This document shows positions 1 to 13,319 of a DNA stretch of 64,000 bases, one piece after another. Source of the DNA: Ceratobasidium sp. AG-K. Lineage: Eukaryota > Basidiomycota > Agaricomycetes > Cantharellales > Ceratobasidiaceae. The first letter of the stretch is position 1. Each line of letters begins with the position of its first letter. Location: assembly GCA_037039685.1 (NCBI GenBank), contig JAWNGF010000003.1, forward strand, positions 1,054,001 through 1,118,000, read 5' to 3'. The position numbers and the translations under genes are program-made. A model generated the notes under the pieces. The model did no database searches. It saw only the letters and a program-made list of their open reading frames with translations, and was not told the DNA's origin.

Positions 1-1924
1 CCGATGCTCCAGCCGAAGCGTAGAACGTTACGTGACAGTAGGGTTGCTGCTCCTCCCGACAGACCGTGCTCGAAGCCATAAGACGAACCGAGACCGCTGC
101 GAGCGCACCAAATCCGAGGATACGTTTGCGCAAGTGCGAGGTAGGCGCATTTGCCCCCGATAGGGTTAGTGGAACCAGGAGGGCCATGAAAAGGTACAGG
201 ACGATACGGTCTTCCCACATGACAAACGAGTTGGAGGCGAACCCAGCGGCGTGCATGATTAGAACAATTGCTCCTAGCGAGAGTTTACGGCTGTCGTGAG
301 CGAGAAGATAAGGGCTGAGTCGATGGATGATGCCCGAGGCGGAAGCAATGCTCACTCCTCCTAGTGCTGCGTCAAAGGTGGAAAGTGGCAAGGGAAATGG
401 GAGTAGCTTGGAGAACCAGATGGCGCTGATGCCGAGGCCGAGCCCAGCGACGCCGCTGATTGCTCCGGTTTGAAGCGCATCCCAGATAACCGTCTCGTAG
501 TTGCCTCCATGGGATACTACGGCGCGATACATCGCCCAAATGCTTGGTACAGATAACACCAATGCCAATAATCCAAGGCTCATGCGTATAACATTGAATT
601 GGGCCCAAAGCGCGCGGCATTGTTTCAGTGCGAGGCGGGTGAAATTGGACTGGAGGATAATGGCTTGGGCAAGGGGGCTCACGTCGTTCGCCGCTTTGAA
701 TGAAGACTGGAGTTCCTCCCATACAGGGTCAAGCTCTCCGCTCGAGGTTCCACGTCTGTACTCGTGCAAATAGCGGTTGACTTGGTCCACGTTCAACGAC
801 ATGGCCTTGGCCAACGCAGGTTGGTTGTTTGGGAGATTAAAGTCGAAAGCATCGTGGATGATTGTACCCAAGTTGTTCAACGGGATCGGTAGACCGAGGA
901 GCAGTGCAATGGTCGGGACAATATCGATTTGTTGGATCGAGGGATACGGTTCCTTGAAGCCAGGGAATATGACTTCTGGGTAATGGCCTTGGGCTCGAAG
1001 CTGTTTGCTGGTGGAGTCGGGAGATGTCAATGGGCGTCCTTTGCTATACAGCCATAGTCCCGAGCTTGTTTCTAGTTCGCCGTCGCCTCCGTGATCCCCT
1101 CGCTTGTCCATACCGTGATCTCCAAGGACTAGTAGAAGCGTATCATCGTCCAATAACTCAACGACCCGAGTCAAAACTTGGTTCATTTCCTGGAGCTTGG
1201 CTTTCATAGTAGGATGCGACGGTCCCAAACGATGTCCAACGTGATCGACGCCAAGGAAATGCCCAACGATAACATCCCAGTCTTTCCCGTGATTCTCGAG
1301 CAGCGGGAAAATATGCTGTATAACACCCCGGTCCACAGTGTGCAAATCTTCAACGTTGAATGAATCAAACGGATAGGATTGGTTGAATGCATCTGGGAAT
1401 ACAGTTTCCCACGTGTCGTCTCCCATAAAGGCCGTGCGCAAACCGGCACGTTGCATCTGAAGCACGAGGGAGTCTTCCAGGACGGCAGAGCCGCCAAAGT
1501 TTGAGCCAATATCTACGAAAGTAGGCAGTGACCCCGTGGTCAAGCCTTTGATTCGCTGAAGCGTAGCGGTTGGTGGGTCCGAATAGGCATTGAAAAGGAG
1601 CGAATGATCCGGCTTCGCGGCAGTTATCTGAGCTGGAAGAGTCAGGACGTTGTGGTGATATGAATCGGGAGGCGTGGGAGCTGTAGGTGCAATGAAATCA
1701 AAGCGCAATGCGTCAATTATCAAAATGACAGCTTTTTTGTGGATCGGTGACCCAAGGGTGCAGTTTCTGCAGTCATTGGTTGCATCCAGAGAAGCTCGGG
1801 ATAGCAAGAAACCTTGAGTGAAAAGAGAGAGGCCGGAGAGGTGGAGTAGGAGAACATAGCCGAGTGCAAGTACGGCAACACCAAATTTCGATATGGGAGG
1901 CGCCAATTTAGACGTCACAGGCAT
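1..1924 (-). CDS. GPI13: GPI ethanolamine phosphate transferase 3 (PIG-O/Gpi13), 3' end outside window
   Basis: This enzyme adds phosphoethanolamine to the third mannose of GPI anchors in the ER membrane, the phosphate later used to attach protein. The frame is open from the ATG at 1924-1922 to the window edge (about 641 codons), so the C-terminal membrane domain is cut off; fungal Gpi13 is around 1000 residues. The N-terminus has a membrane anchor (GVAVLALGYVLLLHLSGLSL), followed by the alkaline-phosphatase-like lumenal domain: ILIIDALRFDFIAPTAP with the metal-binding Asp near 1700, FLGVDHVGHRLGPSHPTMK near 1200-1260, GDHGMDKRGDHGGDGE near 1060-1125, and QIDIVPTIALLLGLPIPLNN near 880-935. 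These match the PIG-O subgroup rather than PIG-N or PIG-G. No frame break is visible. The upstream neighbour at 2473 is divergent. Confidence 0.93.
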   Translation of the reverse strand, partial: MPVTSKLAPPISKFGVAVLALGYVLLLHLSGLSLFTQGFLLSRASLDATNDCRNCTLGSPIHKKAVILIIDALRFDFIAPTAPTPPDSYHHNVLTLPAQITAAKPDHSLLFNAYSDPPTATLQRIKGLTTGSLPTFVDIGSNFGGSAVLEDSLVLQMQRAGLRTAFMGDDTWETVFPDAFNQSYPFDSFNVEDLHTVDRGVIQHIFPLLENHGKDWDVIVGHFLGVDHVGHRLGPSHPTMKAKLQEMNQVLTRVVELLDDDTLLLVLGDHGMDKRGDHGGDGELETSSGLWLYSKGRPLTSPDSTSKQLRAQGHYPEVIFPGFKEPYPSIQQIDIVPTIALLLGLPIPLNNLGTIIHDAFDFNLPNNQPALAKAMSLNVDQVNRYLHEYRRGTSSGELDPVWEELQSSFKAANDVSPLAQAIILQSNFTRLALKQCRALWAQFNVIRMSLGLLALVLSVPSIWAMYRAVVSHGGNYETVIWDALQTGAISGVAGLGLGISAIWFSKLLPFPLPLSTFDAALGGVSIASASGIIHRLSPYLLAHDSRKLSLGAIVLIMHAAGFASNSFVMWEDRIVLYLFMALLVPLTLSGANAPTSHLRKRILGFGALAAVSVRLMASSTVCREEQQPYCHVTFYASAGAS

Positions 1925-2472
1925 ATTGGACGCCTGTATTATTGTTGATTCTATTGCGGCATCCGAGTTAAGTACGTGAAAGACTGACAAGATTAAAGTG
2001 CCATATAGTGACTCACCAGATGTGACCGCTCAATTAAACAAAAATAAGTGATGTATTATAGCCAGACTATCCAAATGACCGAAGAAAAAAATGTGAGGCT
2101 TTTGCTACAGTAGTTGCGATTGTGATTGATTGTCAACTAGCTGAGTCGCGTGAGCCTTGAATGGTGAATCAGTGCGTATGGAGGTTGAAATCTTACAGTT
2201 TGTGAGAACGTGTTGTAGTGATACAATAGAGTCCAAGAGGGGGCGAGACAATAAACGATGTAAGTAAACGTGGCAATTTGGTGCTGAAGGTGGTAGACTC
2301 TGGACAAGTCCAATTTTAACCAATCAAAATCCCAGGCCGTTTGACGTGCCGCTGCACGTGACCCCCCTAATATTCCGCCTTGCACCCCCTGAGTTTCCGT
2401 TCTCTCAACATCAACCACTACTTACAAACTTGGTCTATATACACTCTTTTAATCAACTTAATACTGCATAAT
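1925..2472. promoter_or_regulatory. Divergent intergenic region, GPI13 / secreted protein gene
   Basis: About 550 bases lie between two divergent start codons. A CACGTG hexamer sits at 2355-2360, some 115 bases before the rightward ATG. No ORF with coding character was seen. A role as shared promoter is inferred from position only. Confidence 0.4.
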
Positions 2473-3365
2473 ATGATATCTTTTCTTAACACCGCGCTCT
2501 TTGCTCTCAGTATTGTGCCCTCGGTGGTTCGCGGCCACATCACACCCACTGGCCCCATAACCGAGATTCAAGGAGGCGAGGAGAGGGTATTTAATTGGAG
2601 CTTTGACAAAAATGAGGTTGACGGGGATCCGTTTGCGACGGAAAGTTTCCGTGTTGACTTGATGTGGGGAAAGGAGGTCAGTCAGCCCCCCTTTCTGCAT
2701 TGCTTTGGAATTCGCTCATTATGCATACAGCATTGGATCGCCATGCTTGCTAAAAACATTAGCATATACGACAAGGAAGTGTGTCTTCACTTTCTTCCTG
2801 AATATGGATTCAGCAGCTCCGCATAGTGGGTACATGTCAGTAATGCAGGTGCATATATTCTAATCCCGCCTACAGCTATGTTCGGTATATGACGTACAAG
2901 ACATACGCAAAGGTTTACACGGAAATTTTCACTTTGTCACATATGAATGGACAAGACTTGGCTGAGCGGTTTAAAGAATATCCCGATCGCGATATGGCCT
3001 CCCATGGATCTGGCGGGCTTGCCCCTGCAAACTCGGATACCAACTCCTCAAGCTCGCACACTCGGCTGCTCCAAGGCCCAACCCGTTCCAATTCTGGCTC
3101 TAGCCCTACACACGTCGTCACTCCTGGGCCAACTGCGCCAACCGTCACGGCCTTCAGTTCGGGTCTTGGAATAGATCGAGCTACCTCGCAAATGGGGGGA
3201 CCACTTGGACCCATTGGAACCCTCCCTACGCCGTCTACGGATGAACCAAATATCTCTGACGATCGCTCTGGCGCAATGAGCTTATCCAGGAAGAGAGGCT
3301 GCGCTTGGCAACAAATCTCCATGATTTTGTGGCCGGTTCTGGTTGGAGCTGTTATGGCTATGTAA
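2473..3365 (+). CDS. Secreted Ser/Thr-rich protein, probably GPI-anchored
   Basis: I do not recognise a named family. The ATG at 2473 starts a clear signal peptide (MISFLNTALFALSIVPSVVR, then G-HITPTG). A short globular stretch follows (RVFNWSFDKNEVDGDPFATE, then FRVDLMWGKE), next the segment YKTYAKVYTEIFTLSHMNGQ, and then a long Ser/Thr/Pro/Gly-rich region (about 3000-3280). It ends in a hydrophobic tail (ISMILWPVLVGAVMAM), the pattern of a GPI-attachment signal. At least one intron lies between about 2677 (donor gtcagt) and 2875 (acceptor ctacag). Joining these two sites directly does not keep the frame, so a further small exon or another donor is needed. Cell-surface location is inferred from the two hydrophobic ends. 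Confidence 0.6.
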
Positions 3366-3640
3366 ATGGCACTCCTTGGCCGAAGCATTTACCTGGAACT
3401 CGTTTTATTTTTTGACCACGGGATGGCCTGTACCAGTATCTGTCAATCATTTTCAAACTTCGATTCATGGAAGCGTCAAGCTCACGTGACCACAGTAAGC
3501 GCCCTGTGATGCAACTGGGGGTTTATGCTGGGCATCAAGACTGTTTGATCCACAACCACGACGGTTGGATGCACCTACGCCACCCATTCTAAGGTCCAGA
3601 TCTTATACACTCTGGACATTCAACACGACTGCACTACACC

Positions 3641-6600
3641 ATGGCATATAGACAGAGCCCAGCACAGAGCGGCGCCAACACCCCTCGTTCACAACGGGGA
3701 GCATTTGCAACCCTTCCGCGCAGCAGCAAACCGACCCCTGCTGGGAGCATAATGGACGAGTATGGTGCCTCACCTAGTACTTCTCGCCCTCTTCCGACTG
3801 CGAACCCAGCAACATACTTTGATGATCGCCCTCAGCTAGCGTTCTCGCCACCCCCTTTTCTGAGTACGGACCAACATGGGAATGAACTTTCGCGCTCGTT
3901 TCGAGACATGCTGCCAAAATCGCTTGGAAAAGACACCCCAGAACTCCGTGGTAGAGAACGGCCGACGAGGCAGCCGCTGGATCGTCAATGGACATTGTTC
4001 GGACAGCTTTTGGAAGACGACGGAGCTCTGCGACCGAGACGTGCTTCGGTCTCGGTCGGTGGACCCGGTCGCGCGCGAGATTCAAGTCGTCTACGACATC
4101 AACAGCCTCCTTTGCCTGGCCTTTCAGAACCGCCCCTTGTGGAACCAATACAGAACCGAAGTAGGTCTCGAACTCGAGACTCATCGCCCTCCCGGGGTGC
4201 AGCTTCCGAAGTACCAAACCAATCACCTTCCCGACCCGATTTCCTCTTTGCAGACTCAACGGACGCCGATCTTCTTCATTCCGACACCGAAACCGACTCG
4301 TTATTGCCTGGGTCTGCTTCAGTTACTGCCGGGAGCCGGAAGTCTACACATCAAACGGCCAGGCCCGCCTATACGCGCGAGACGACCTATGTATCATCAA
4401 CTGGAAGCGATAATGAGAATGATGAACCCTCCCGATTCACCTCTACATCAGCTCTATTCTCGTGGCTAACTCCATCACGAAAGAAAGTATTAAAATGCTC
4501 GATTGCCTACACCCTCGGATGTTTATTCACATTTGTACCTATCTTGTCTAACCTTCTGATTGACATCGTTCCACTCGGGTCCCAACAAGGACCCTCCCCG
4601 ACTGGTCATATGGTAGCCACTGTTGGTAAGTCCCTTCCCAGTCGCCCCAACAAAAACAAACCCCTTACATTGGTATCTAGCCGTGTACTATAATCCCGCA
4701 GTGAGTTTGATTTGTCGCTGGAGTTTTAAACGTCCGACACTGAAACATAACTAATAGAAAACTATTGGTGGGATGATCGAAGCCGATCTGTTCTGCCTTG
4801 TTGGGGCCACATTTGCATCTGCCGCATCCTTGATGGCAACGGACAGCTTTTGGTTCTTTGACTTACAGCCTGGTTGGGAGTGGCTTGCGGACTTAATTGT
4901 GATGACCTTGCTTGCTATAGCGATGACGCTCATCGCGTGGTCTAAGATTTGGGTTGGGAAGCCTACGTTTGGCAGTGGTGAGCGACAGTGTCATGTATAT
5001 CTCGGAGTTCGCACACTAAGTGAGGACGCATTTAGCTTGTAGTATGACAAGCATCATAGTAAGTAATGAATCCAACTAGCTAAATATTAGTCTCTTACCT
5101 GTTTACATAGCTGTTTGTTGTCATCGTAAAGGAGGGAGGTACTGAAGTTCTTGCACAAGTGTTATTTATCACTGTCCTGGGCATTACCATATCGAATCTT
5201 GTGTGCTTTATCTTGTGGCCGCAAAGTGCAACCACAGATCTTCAGTCGGTTTACCCGTTTTCTTTGACTGAATAGCATACTAATTCGGCCCATTATCAGG
5301 CAAGAAATGACCAAGACGCTGAATTCTTTCTCGACGCTTCTTAAGCTGTTGACCAGTGCCTTCCTTTTGGAGGATTCACAATCTGTCCACCGACAAACCC
5401 TGCTACAGGCCGTCGAAGCACACCAAAAATCCTTCACCTCCTTGAAAAAGGTTTTGGCAGAAGCACGTGTCGAATGGTGCGACCCACGAATCCAACGAAC
5501 AGCTGAAGTATACGACGAAGCGGTCCTAGGGCTAAATCGGCTCGCTCAGCATTTTGGTGGATTACGCAGCGGAACAAAGCTTCAGTTTGAGCTGATTCAG
5601 AGCCGAAGGAAAGTCAAAGGGTGGTTTAACTCGAAGGTCAGAGATGGGATTGAGATCGGAAATGGCAAGGCGGTTCATCGGGGGGAGACCGAGCAATTAC
5701 AGGACATAAGAGAGGACGAGGAGGCGCTTCTCAACGCGGCAGAGGCTATGTTTGGCTCGCTGGTCGAAGATGTTGGTGTTCCCATGAAAGCTTTATCGGT
5801 GCGTCAATTTAGTCAGCGTTTTCGGTATGTTATCTTATACGCATGAGTAGGAAGCTTGCGTAACCACCTTGGGACAAATATCCATTGCATTCAACTCTGC
5901 TCGTCAATCTGGTCCCGATTACGAGATATGCAACTTCTCCAAGCTGAAGAAAGAAATCAACCGCGCGCTCTTCACCTTCGAAAGTACCTCTGATCACGCT
6001 GTCATGCGGCTGTTTCGTCGTGGAGATGAAGTAGGCCAGAACATAGCGAGCAACGAAGCCCTAGACCGGGAGAACGAGACAGTATTATTGGTGTTCTTGT
6101 GAGCTGACTTTGTCATGCACTGTATCATATTGACGATGTTTAACCCTAGCTTTATCTTTACCCTGAAGGAGTTCGCGCAGGACTTGATGGCGCTAATCGA
6201 TGTTATGGATATTATATACACAACTGAGCAACAAGTTGCGCTCGAGAATACTAGCTGGGGGTGGCTCCGAAGGCGAATCATGTGTTGTATCCCTCGTAAG
6301 CGGACTCGGCCCGCGTGGATGTCGGAGAGTTCGCAGACCCGGGCGCAGTCTCAAAGTCAAAGCCAGCCTGGACTTCGGCGACGATTGTGTATGTACCGTA
6401 TTTCTTGCTCGAAAACTGCCTAACTATAATATGTTTATACAGCTACACTTGTCTCTCCCGATCCCAAGAACCGTGTTCCTCTCTTCCCGAAGGTCACACC
6501 TCACGCACCAAACACGGCTCTCCGTCTTCCTCGGACGCAACTTGGTGCATGGGGACGTCTTAAACAATCCATCTGGGCTGTTGGCCAGTCGCTTCGCCGG

Positions 6601-8419
6601 CCCGAAATCAAGTACAGCATCAAGACTGGAGTGGCCGTCGCAATACTTGCTGCGCCTGCTTTCATCGAAAGCACAAGAGAGACGTTCGTGCAATACAGAG
6701 GGGAATGGGCGCTAATTTCAGCAAGTATATCATTATGCAAGCTGACGCACAGCTAACATCCCTCAATGAGTAGTGCTTTGTGGTTTTGTCTCCGACAGTT
6801 GAAGCGGTAATCGCATTTAAACTTTGTATCATATAGAAGCGATCTGACGTACTCCTATTTCAGACCAATTTCTTAAGCCTTCACCGTATTATGGGAACCC
6901 TCATTGGAGCAACCGTTGCCGTTATCGTATTCACTCTCTTCAAGGACCAACCGGTAGTGCTCACACTTTGCTCATTTTTATATTCCATACCGTGTTTCTA
7001 CTATATCGTCAAGTAAGTAATCTTTTTACGCCACATTCCAATGCGAAACTAACTGGACTTGACTAAAGTTTTCCTCAATACGCTACGAGCGGCCGATTCG
7101 TGCTGCTGACATACAACCTTACGTGCCTCTTTTCGTAAGTGCCAGCCCAAGAACTAGTTTCGAATCCGGATGCCGCTAACTCGTACTTAGCTACAACTCG
7201 CGCGACGACAATGTTCCCGTATTCACAGTTGCTTATCAAAGGGCCACAGCTGTTACCATTGGCGTTAGTGAGTACGGGCATCAGCTCTCACCGAACAGCC
7301 TCTAACAGCAGACTAGTCTGGGCTTTCATTGTCAGCAGATTCTGGTGGCCTGTTGAAGCTAGAAGGGAGCTTGGTCGAGTATTGAGCGAGTATGTTTGTA
7401 CAATCGCCTTGTGGCTTCTGTGTTAACCGCAGTGAACAGGTTCTGTTTCAATATTGGTTGGTTCTACCAATGCCTTGTGTCGTCCTACTCCGTGCATCCC
7501 GCCATCCTGAACAAAATAGCTTCTGGCAAAACCGACAACCTTATCAAGCTCAACAGCAACGAGTCTGATGCCGACATGGTCTCGCCCAACCACCTTGCGG
7601 GGTCTATCAATGAATTTATGGCGATGTAATTATTTGTTTCTTGCCATTGCGACTATCCATTCACCATTTCACCTAGGGAGCTCCACCTACAGCTGAAGCT
7701 TATCGAGTTGCAAGGCCTACTGGCTCAGACTCAGAATGAACCCCGTCTAAAGGGGCCATTTCCAGTAGCCTTATACCGAACAATATTGACAAGCTTGCAA
7801 TCGATTCTCGATATGCTGCATTCTTTGCGTTGCGCAACAACTCAAGAGGACTGGTATACGGTACGTACCAAAACCAGTTGAGAGAGGCATGGTAATGAGA
7901 CAGATTCTAGGTTGTTCGCCAACACTTTATTATTCCCGTAAGCAAGGAGAGACGCGATATGGTGCGTCTACCTTTCCGGACGCACTCATACACCGAGCTG
8001 ATGTTTTCCTTCCATAGGTCGGCAATATCATACTGTATTTCTCCACGCTATCCGCTGCTTTCCAGCTCAAAACTCCACTTCCGCCATACCTACCACCCGC
8101 TGAGCAGTCAAGGCAAAAGGTTGTAGACGCGGTACGACAGTTGGATATAGTTAAGAACAGGGAGATCAAAGCCTCGAAGCATCTGTTATTCTTCGCTTAT
8201 GTGCTCCTTATGGGTGAGCTTTGCCTGTGGCCAGCCTGTTTAATGAGTTAACATAAGCGAATCCTAGGTGGCGTGATCAAGGAGCTCGAGTTTCTTGGCC
8301 GTACTTTGCAAGAGGCCTTTGGCGTCATTGGGGAGTCAGCAAGCTTATTTGAGGCGTTGTTTGCCAACTATGACATCAACGACGAAGAATTAGGACAACC
8401 AGATTTGGAAGATCGATAA
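3641..8419 (+). CDS. BRE4-like fungal membrane transporter (ArAE_2 / FUSC superfamily)
   Basis: A long multi-exon gene for a polytopic membrane protein resembling yeast Bre4 (brefeldin A sensitivity) and the fungal putative ER transporter families with N-terminal 6-TM (DUF2422) and DUF2421 domains. The N-terminal ~270 residues are disordered and Ser/Pro/Arg-rich. Membrane segments follow: LKCSIAYTLGCLFTFVPILS, LFCLVGATFASAASLMATDS, LIVMTLLAIAMTLIAW. A second membrane block starts near 6590 (SIKTGVAVAILAAPAFIEST, GTLIGATVAVIVFTLF, VVLTLCSFLYSIPCFYYIV). Between the blocks lies a soluble helical part rich in Lys/Glu (about 5300-6300). The C-terminal exon ends LFANYDINDEELGQPDLEDR. At least ten introns are needed; many have gtaagt or gtatgt donors, but not all were resolved. 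The substrate is unknown. The 197-codon overlapping frame at 3876 is a shadow. Confidence 0.8.
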
Positions 8420-8663
8420 AGCTTATAGGATACCGTATTTACATGTTCACATCCTCATAAGGCCACCGCGTGCGACGGATATGAGCCAACAGCTCCAGCT
8501 CAGCGCTTCATGTATGAATGGTACAATTTGCAATTCAAAAATTGGTTGGCGATCACAACTTTATTATTTGTCCACCACGCTCTCAGTTGTCCTAGTAGCA
8601 TATCACAGGCAGCCCTTTAGCTAGCAGCCAAAGAACTTTGCAGAGTCATAATATCGAACCACT

Positions 8664-9950
<1,287 letters not shown>

Positions 9951-10552
9951 TACAGCACCCTCATTCATGCACGGATGGCTTCTTGTTAGCCTCATACGTA
10001 AACATCGATGACAACCACTGTACTATATCTAGGTGTTTGTAACTAACTTATTTGTCGCGAGGTACTTGCATAATTGATGTATCTCAAGCATATGGATAAC
10101 GCAACTTCGCTGAGCTGATTGAAGTTCGCGTTTAGTCATTCGACGCTCGCTAGTCTGTCATTTGGCGCTAAAAATAAGCCCATAGGGACGACGTGTCCTT
10201 CTGTTTCGACACACCGCGGTAAGCGGCCTTCTCGAACCCGAAACCTCGAGCCTGCTCATTGCCTATGACAGGGTGTCGTGAGGCACGTTCACAGTGTTAC
10301 GATAGTATGCCCGAGTAAGAGGAACGCATACATCGAGGCTTGGACGGATACGCATGCCGTGCCGAGAACCAGGTGTGTGAACCATCATGTTTGAGTCTAT
10401 AAATAACCCATGATTGCTATCACCCGTTTGCAACTCGAATTCAAGTATGAGCCCTTACGCCACTATGCACGCCATAAAATTCCATCCCCCTTTTCCTCAA
10501 GACGAGGCCTCTACTTCGTCCTTCCCGTATCCCTCCCCTCCAGACCAACATA
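9951..10552. other. Intergenic region, no gene seen
   Basis: About 600 bases between DIM1 and the small coiled-coil gene. No long frame and no recognisable protein, RNA or repeat was found. A TATA-like run (ctataaataa) near 10396 could belong to the gene starting at 10553. Confidence 0.3.
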
Positions 10553-10965
10553 ATGAGCAACGATCTCGACACAATAGCTAAAACACTAAGCTCGGTAAGT
10601 GATAACCAACTTGGGGCGGCAGGATGATACTCAGCCAGCTCCAAGCCACCCCCTCCGACGTTAGAAGAGATCTTGGCAACGTTCAATGCTCAGGAAGATG
10701 GTGACAAAGAGCTGTTGGCTGCGATTGTTCGCGCAAAAGAAGCTGAAGAACTCGTGGGTGAAAGCGAATTGACCTGGAGCACTGAGCTTACACATGTTGA
10801 AAGAGAGTCGCCGCAGTGGCGAGTTTACAAGAGACTATCATGCAGCTGCAACACGCATTGGCACAAGCATCTGGTCTAGTATCTCCTAGAACGTCACCAC
10901 CACGACGCCGTCAGGCTTCAAAGAACGTTCAACGCCGGACAGCCTCTCGATCTGACTCGCGATGA
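10553..10965 (+). CDS. Small coiled-coil protein, unrecognised
   Basis: A short gene pieced together from three exons. It starts MSNDLDTIAKTLSS (10553). The second exon reads PPPPTLEEILATFNAQEDG and DKELLAAIVRAKEAEEL, and the third reads RVAAVASLQETIMQLQHALA and ends in a basic tail (RRRQASKNVQRRTASRSDSR, stop TGA 10963-10965). The second intron, 10754-10803 (50 bases, gt...ag), joins in frame and is convincing. The first junction is less clean: the gtaagt donor at 10595 does not join in frame to the nearest acceptors, whereas a gtgata donor at 10599 with acceptor at 10634 does, giving an unusually short 36-base intron. The heptad-like Leu/Ala/Gln pattern suggests a coiled coil of roughly 100-110 residues. 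No function is proposed. Confidence 0.5.
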
Positions 10966-11761
10966 CTGAGGGGTTCGTTTTACGAAGGCTACTTTGGTTG
11001 AATATTCGCAACTCACCAACTTGGTGTCGGATCGATATGGCAATACGGCTTATTATTAATATGGGCTCCTTGAGTCGTTCTCAGCGCAAACCGCAGTGTT
11101 GATTGAGGCTCATAAGGACTCGTTTACGCAAACGAGCGCTTACTAGCGCGTGCGGTTTTTGCTGAGTTTGAGGGCGGATTGTAATGCACTGAACTATTAT
11201 TATCATTGGATTTGCTATGTAGAGCTGCTTAAGTTAGTCCACGTCCACAGAACATTCTAGCTCGAACATCCCTATCGACTATACCAGAGCGCTTGACTGA
11301 GGCTATTCTGCATGCAGTTCAATTACATTCACCGAATTGTTCAGGCACCCATCGCTTGGCGGCTCAATCAAGCTAAGGATCCCCTGACTACAAATGATAT
11401 AACAATCTTATCAAGGTGTTGGGGCAAAGTTCTTCGCTCGATCCACACGAGCACCAGACCTTGCCAGGAAATAATTTACATCCCAGGTTCATGAACGATC
11501 GTTAGTTGAGGTTATGCATGCAACGATCCTATTTGAAAATAACGACAAAACTATACAGCTCCAATTGACATTAATGGAGCAAAGACCCAGAACAGATAAG
11601 CGCGCTTAGTGCTGCGGTAACTAATAAAGACTATCTCCCTCATTATCACACTGTGATACTGGGATATAACTTAACCAACATATCGATCCCTAGTGGTCCG
11701 TAGCACATGCAGAGTCATCCAAGAAATAGACCCACAGCCATACATACCCTGAGTCCCAAAC
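10966..11761. other. Intergenic region, no gene seen
   Basis: Some 800 AT-rich bases between the small coiled-coil gene and the 3' end of the WOPR gene. Only short frames with no coding character. Nothing recognised. Confidence 0.3.
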
Positions 11762-13319
11762 TCACTTCATAAACTGTGTTTGCAAAGCATTCAAAGCTTT
11801 GTCGTCTGTTGGCATTCGACGAAAGCTATGGGCCGGTGGAGGACTGGGAAGAGGAAGAACCCTGCGAGGGTCCCGAAGCTCAGGCGGCGGATAGGAATTC
11901 GAGAGCGGAGGTAGCAAGGGGGGATCCATGCGTTCCCTCAAAACTCCGCTGCGCGAGCGGCCTACACCTTGCGTTGGGTAGCCAGGTTCATCTCTTGGGG
12001 AAGTGCTACGTGATGTGAGCGTCCTCCTTAATAGGGCTGGGCGAGACGAAGACTCCGGTGTTCTAGAACGTTTCAAATGGTGCCAGTTGCTATCAGGTGT
12101 CATTGCCCTGAGAGTGCCTCCAGACGAAGTGCTTGCATGCGAGTAAGGCGGTTGAGGAATGCTGCGGGCTCTTGGCTCTAGAGTTGTGGCTGGTTCTGTT
12201 TGTAAATTGGGGAGGGAATGTGGGTGGCGAGCAAGTGCAATAGGGGTTGGGCTCTGAGGCTCAGCGCTTCGAGGATGGCCACGCTTCGCGCGAGCTGGTT
12301 GAAACATGCCGTTCGGTACCTGGAGAGTTGCAAGCTGAGGAATATCCTCGATCTTGCGTAAACTCTCCACGGTGGCTTGTGTGTAGTAAGCCACTGAGAG
12401 GCATCGTTTAGCATCGACAGGACGCATAAGCAAGAAAAGAGCCTCACCCATGTGCCACTTTCGTGGACGATTGCGTGGATCCCCTGGAGCCTGCAAATAC
12501 ACGCTGAACGTTTGCTTGATTAGACGCGAGTCTTGGACCTCTTGTGGCTCTTTTGGGTTATGATCTCTTTCATAGTAGAATAGAAATTCCTAGTGAGGTG
12601 TGAGCAGACCACTCACGAAGGTCGGTCCCACAGTTACTCACATTCCTCACTCGACTGCTCCCCCATTTGATCCCATCAGTCCATCGCTCAATCCCCTCTG
12701 CGGCATCCAGTTGAAGGTCTCGCTCTTCCCATACATAGACGTCTCCAGATGTAAGACTCTCGCGATCGTCAACATCCAAACGTTTCTAATCGACGAAGGG
12801 ATATGCGTTTTTATGAGTCAGTACAATCCAGCATCACTCCATTTGGAAGTTCCAACTCACGTCTACTTTTGGTAAAACCCTCAAAAATACTGCATAGAAT
12901 ATGCTAAGTGCACTCGCAACGGAGCTAAGAATATTCCAGTTTTAGTTAGAACGGTACAGAATACAGCATCAAAGGATAAGGTGCTCACTTGACGGTCACG
13001 CCTTGCAACGTCGGTAAGGGCATTTTGGAGCTTGAGGACGAAAAAGAAAACACGAGTGCTTTTCAACAGGGTGGCGAGGCTTTATAGGGACATACCTTGC
13101 AGATCGTGTGACATTGCATGCGGATGGCAAGCTCCCCTGCGTGGCATTGAGTAAACAGGCCGGATTCATCTGTAAACATTTGGTGATCATTTCGCTTGAC
13201 TCTCACTCGTAACGACAAGGCGGTACGCCCCTAAACAGGGAATAATAGAGATCAAGGTAACCAAAAAACAGGAATTACAAGGCATTACCTGTCTCGGTGA
13301 TCGTCACATTGCGAGACAT
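11762..13319 (-). CDS. Gti1/Pac2-family (WOPR domain) transcription regulator
   Basis: WOPR proteins (Wor1, Ryp1, Pac2, Gti1) are fungal DNA-binding regulators of development and morphology. Diagnostic segments are VYVWEER and GIERWTDGIKWGSSRVRN (around 12640-12750), then EFLFYYERDHNPKEP, then LIKQTFSVYL (near 12500). The second half of the domain follows: PRKWHMGEALFLLMRPVDAK, LSVAYYTQATVESLRKIEDI. The long C-terminal half is disordered, Ser/Pro/Arg-rich, as usual for the family, and ends NALQTQFMK. The proposed start is ATG at 13319 (MSRNVTITET). The N-terminal half of the domain is spread over several small exons; its usual early motif is represented only by STRVFFFVLKLQNALTDVAR, less like the family than the rest, so that exon chain is tentative. 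Confidence 0.75.

Noticed and set aside
3876..4469. 197-codon overlapping frame
   Set aside because: Lies in another frame within the first exon of the BRE4-like gene, whose own frame runs into recognisable membrane segments.
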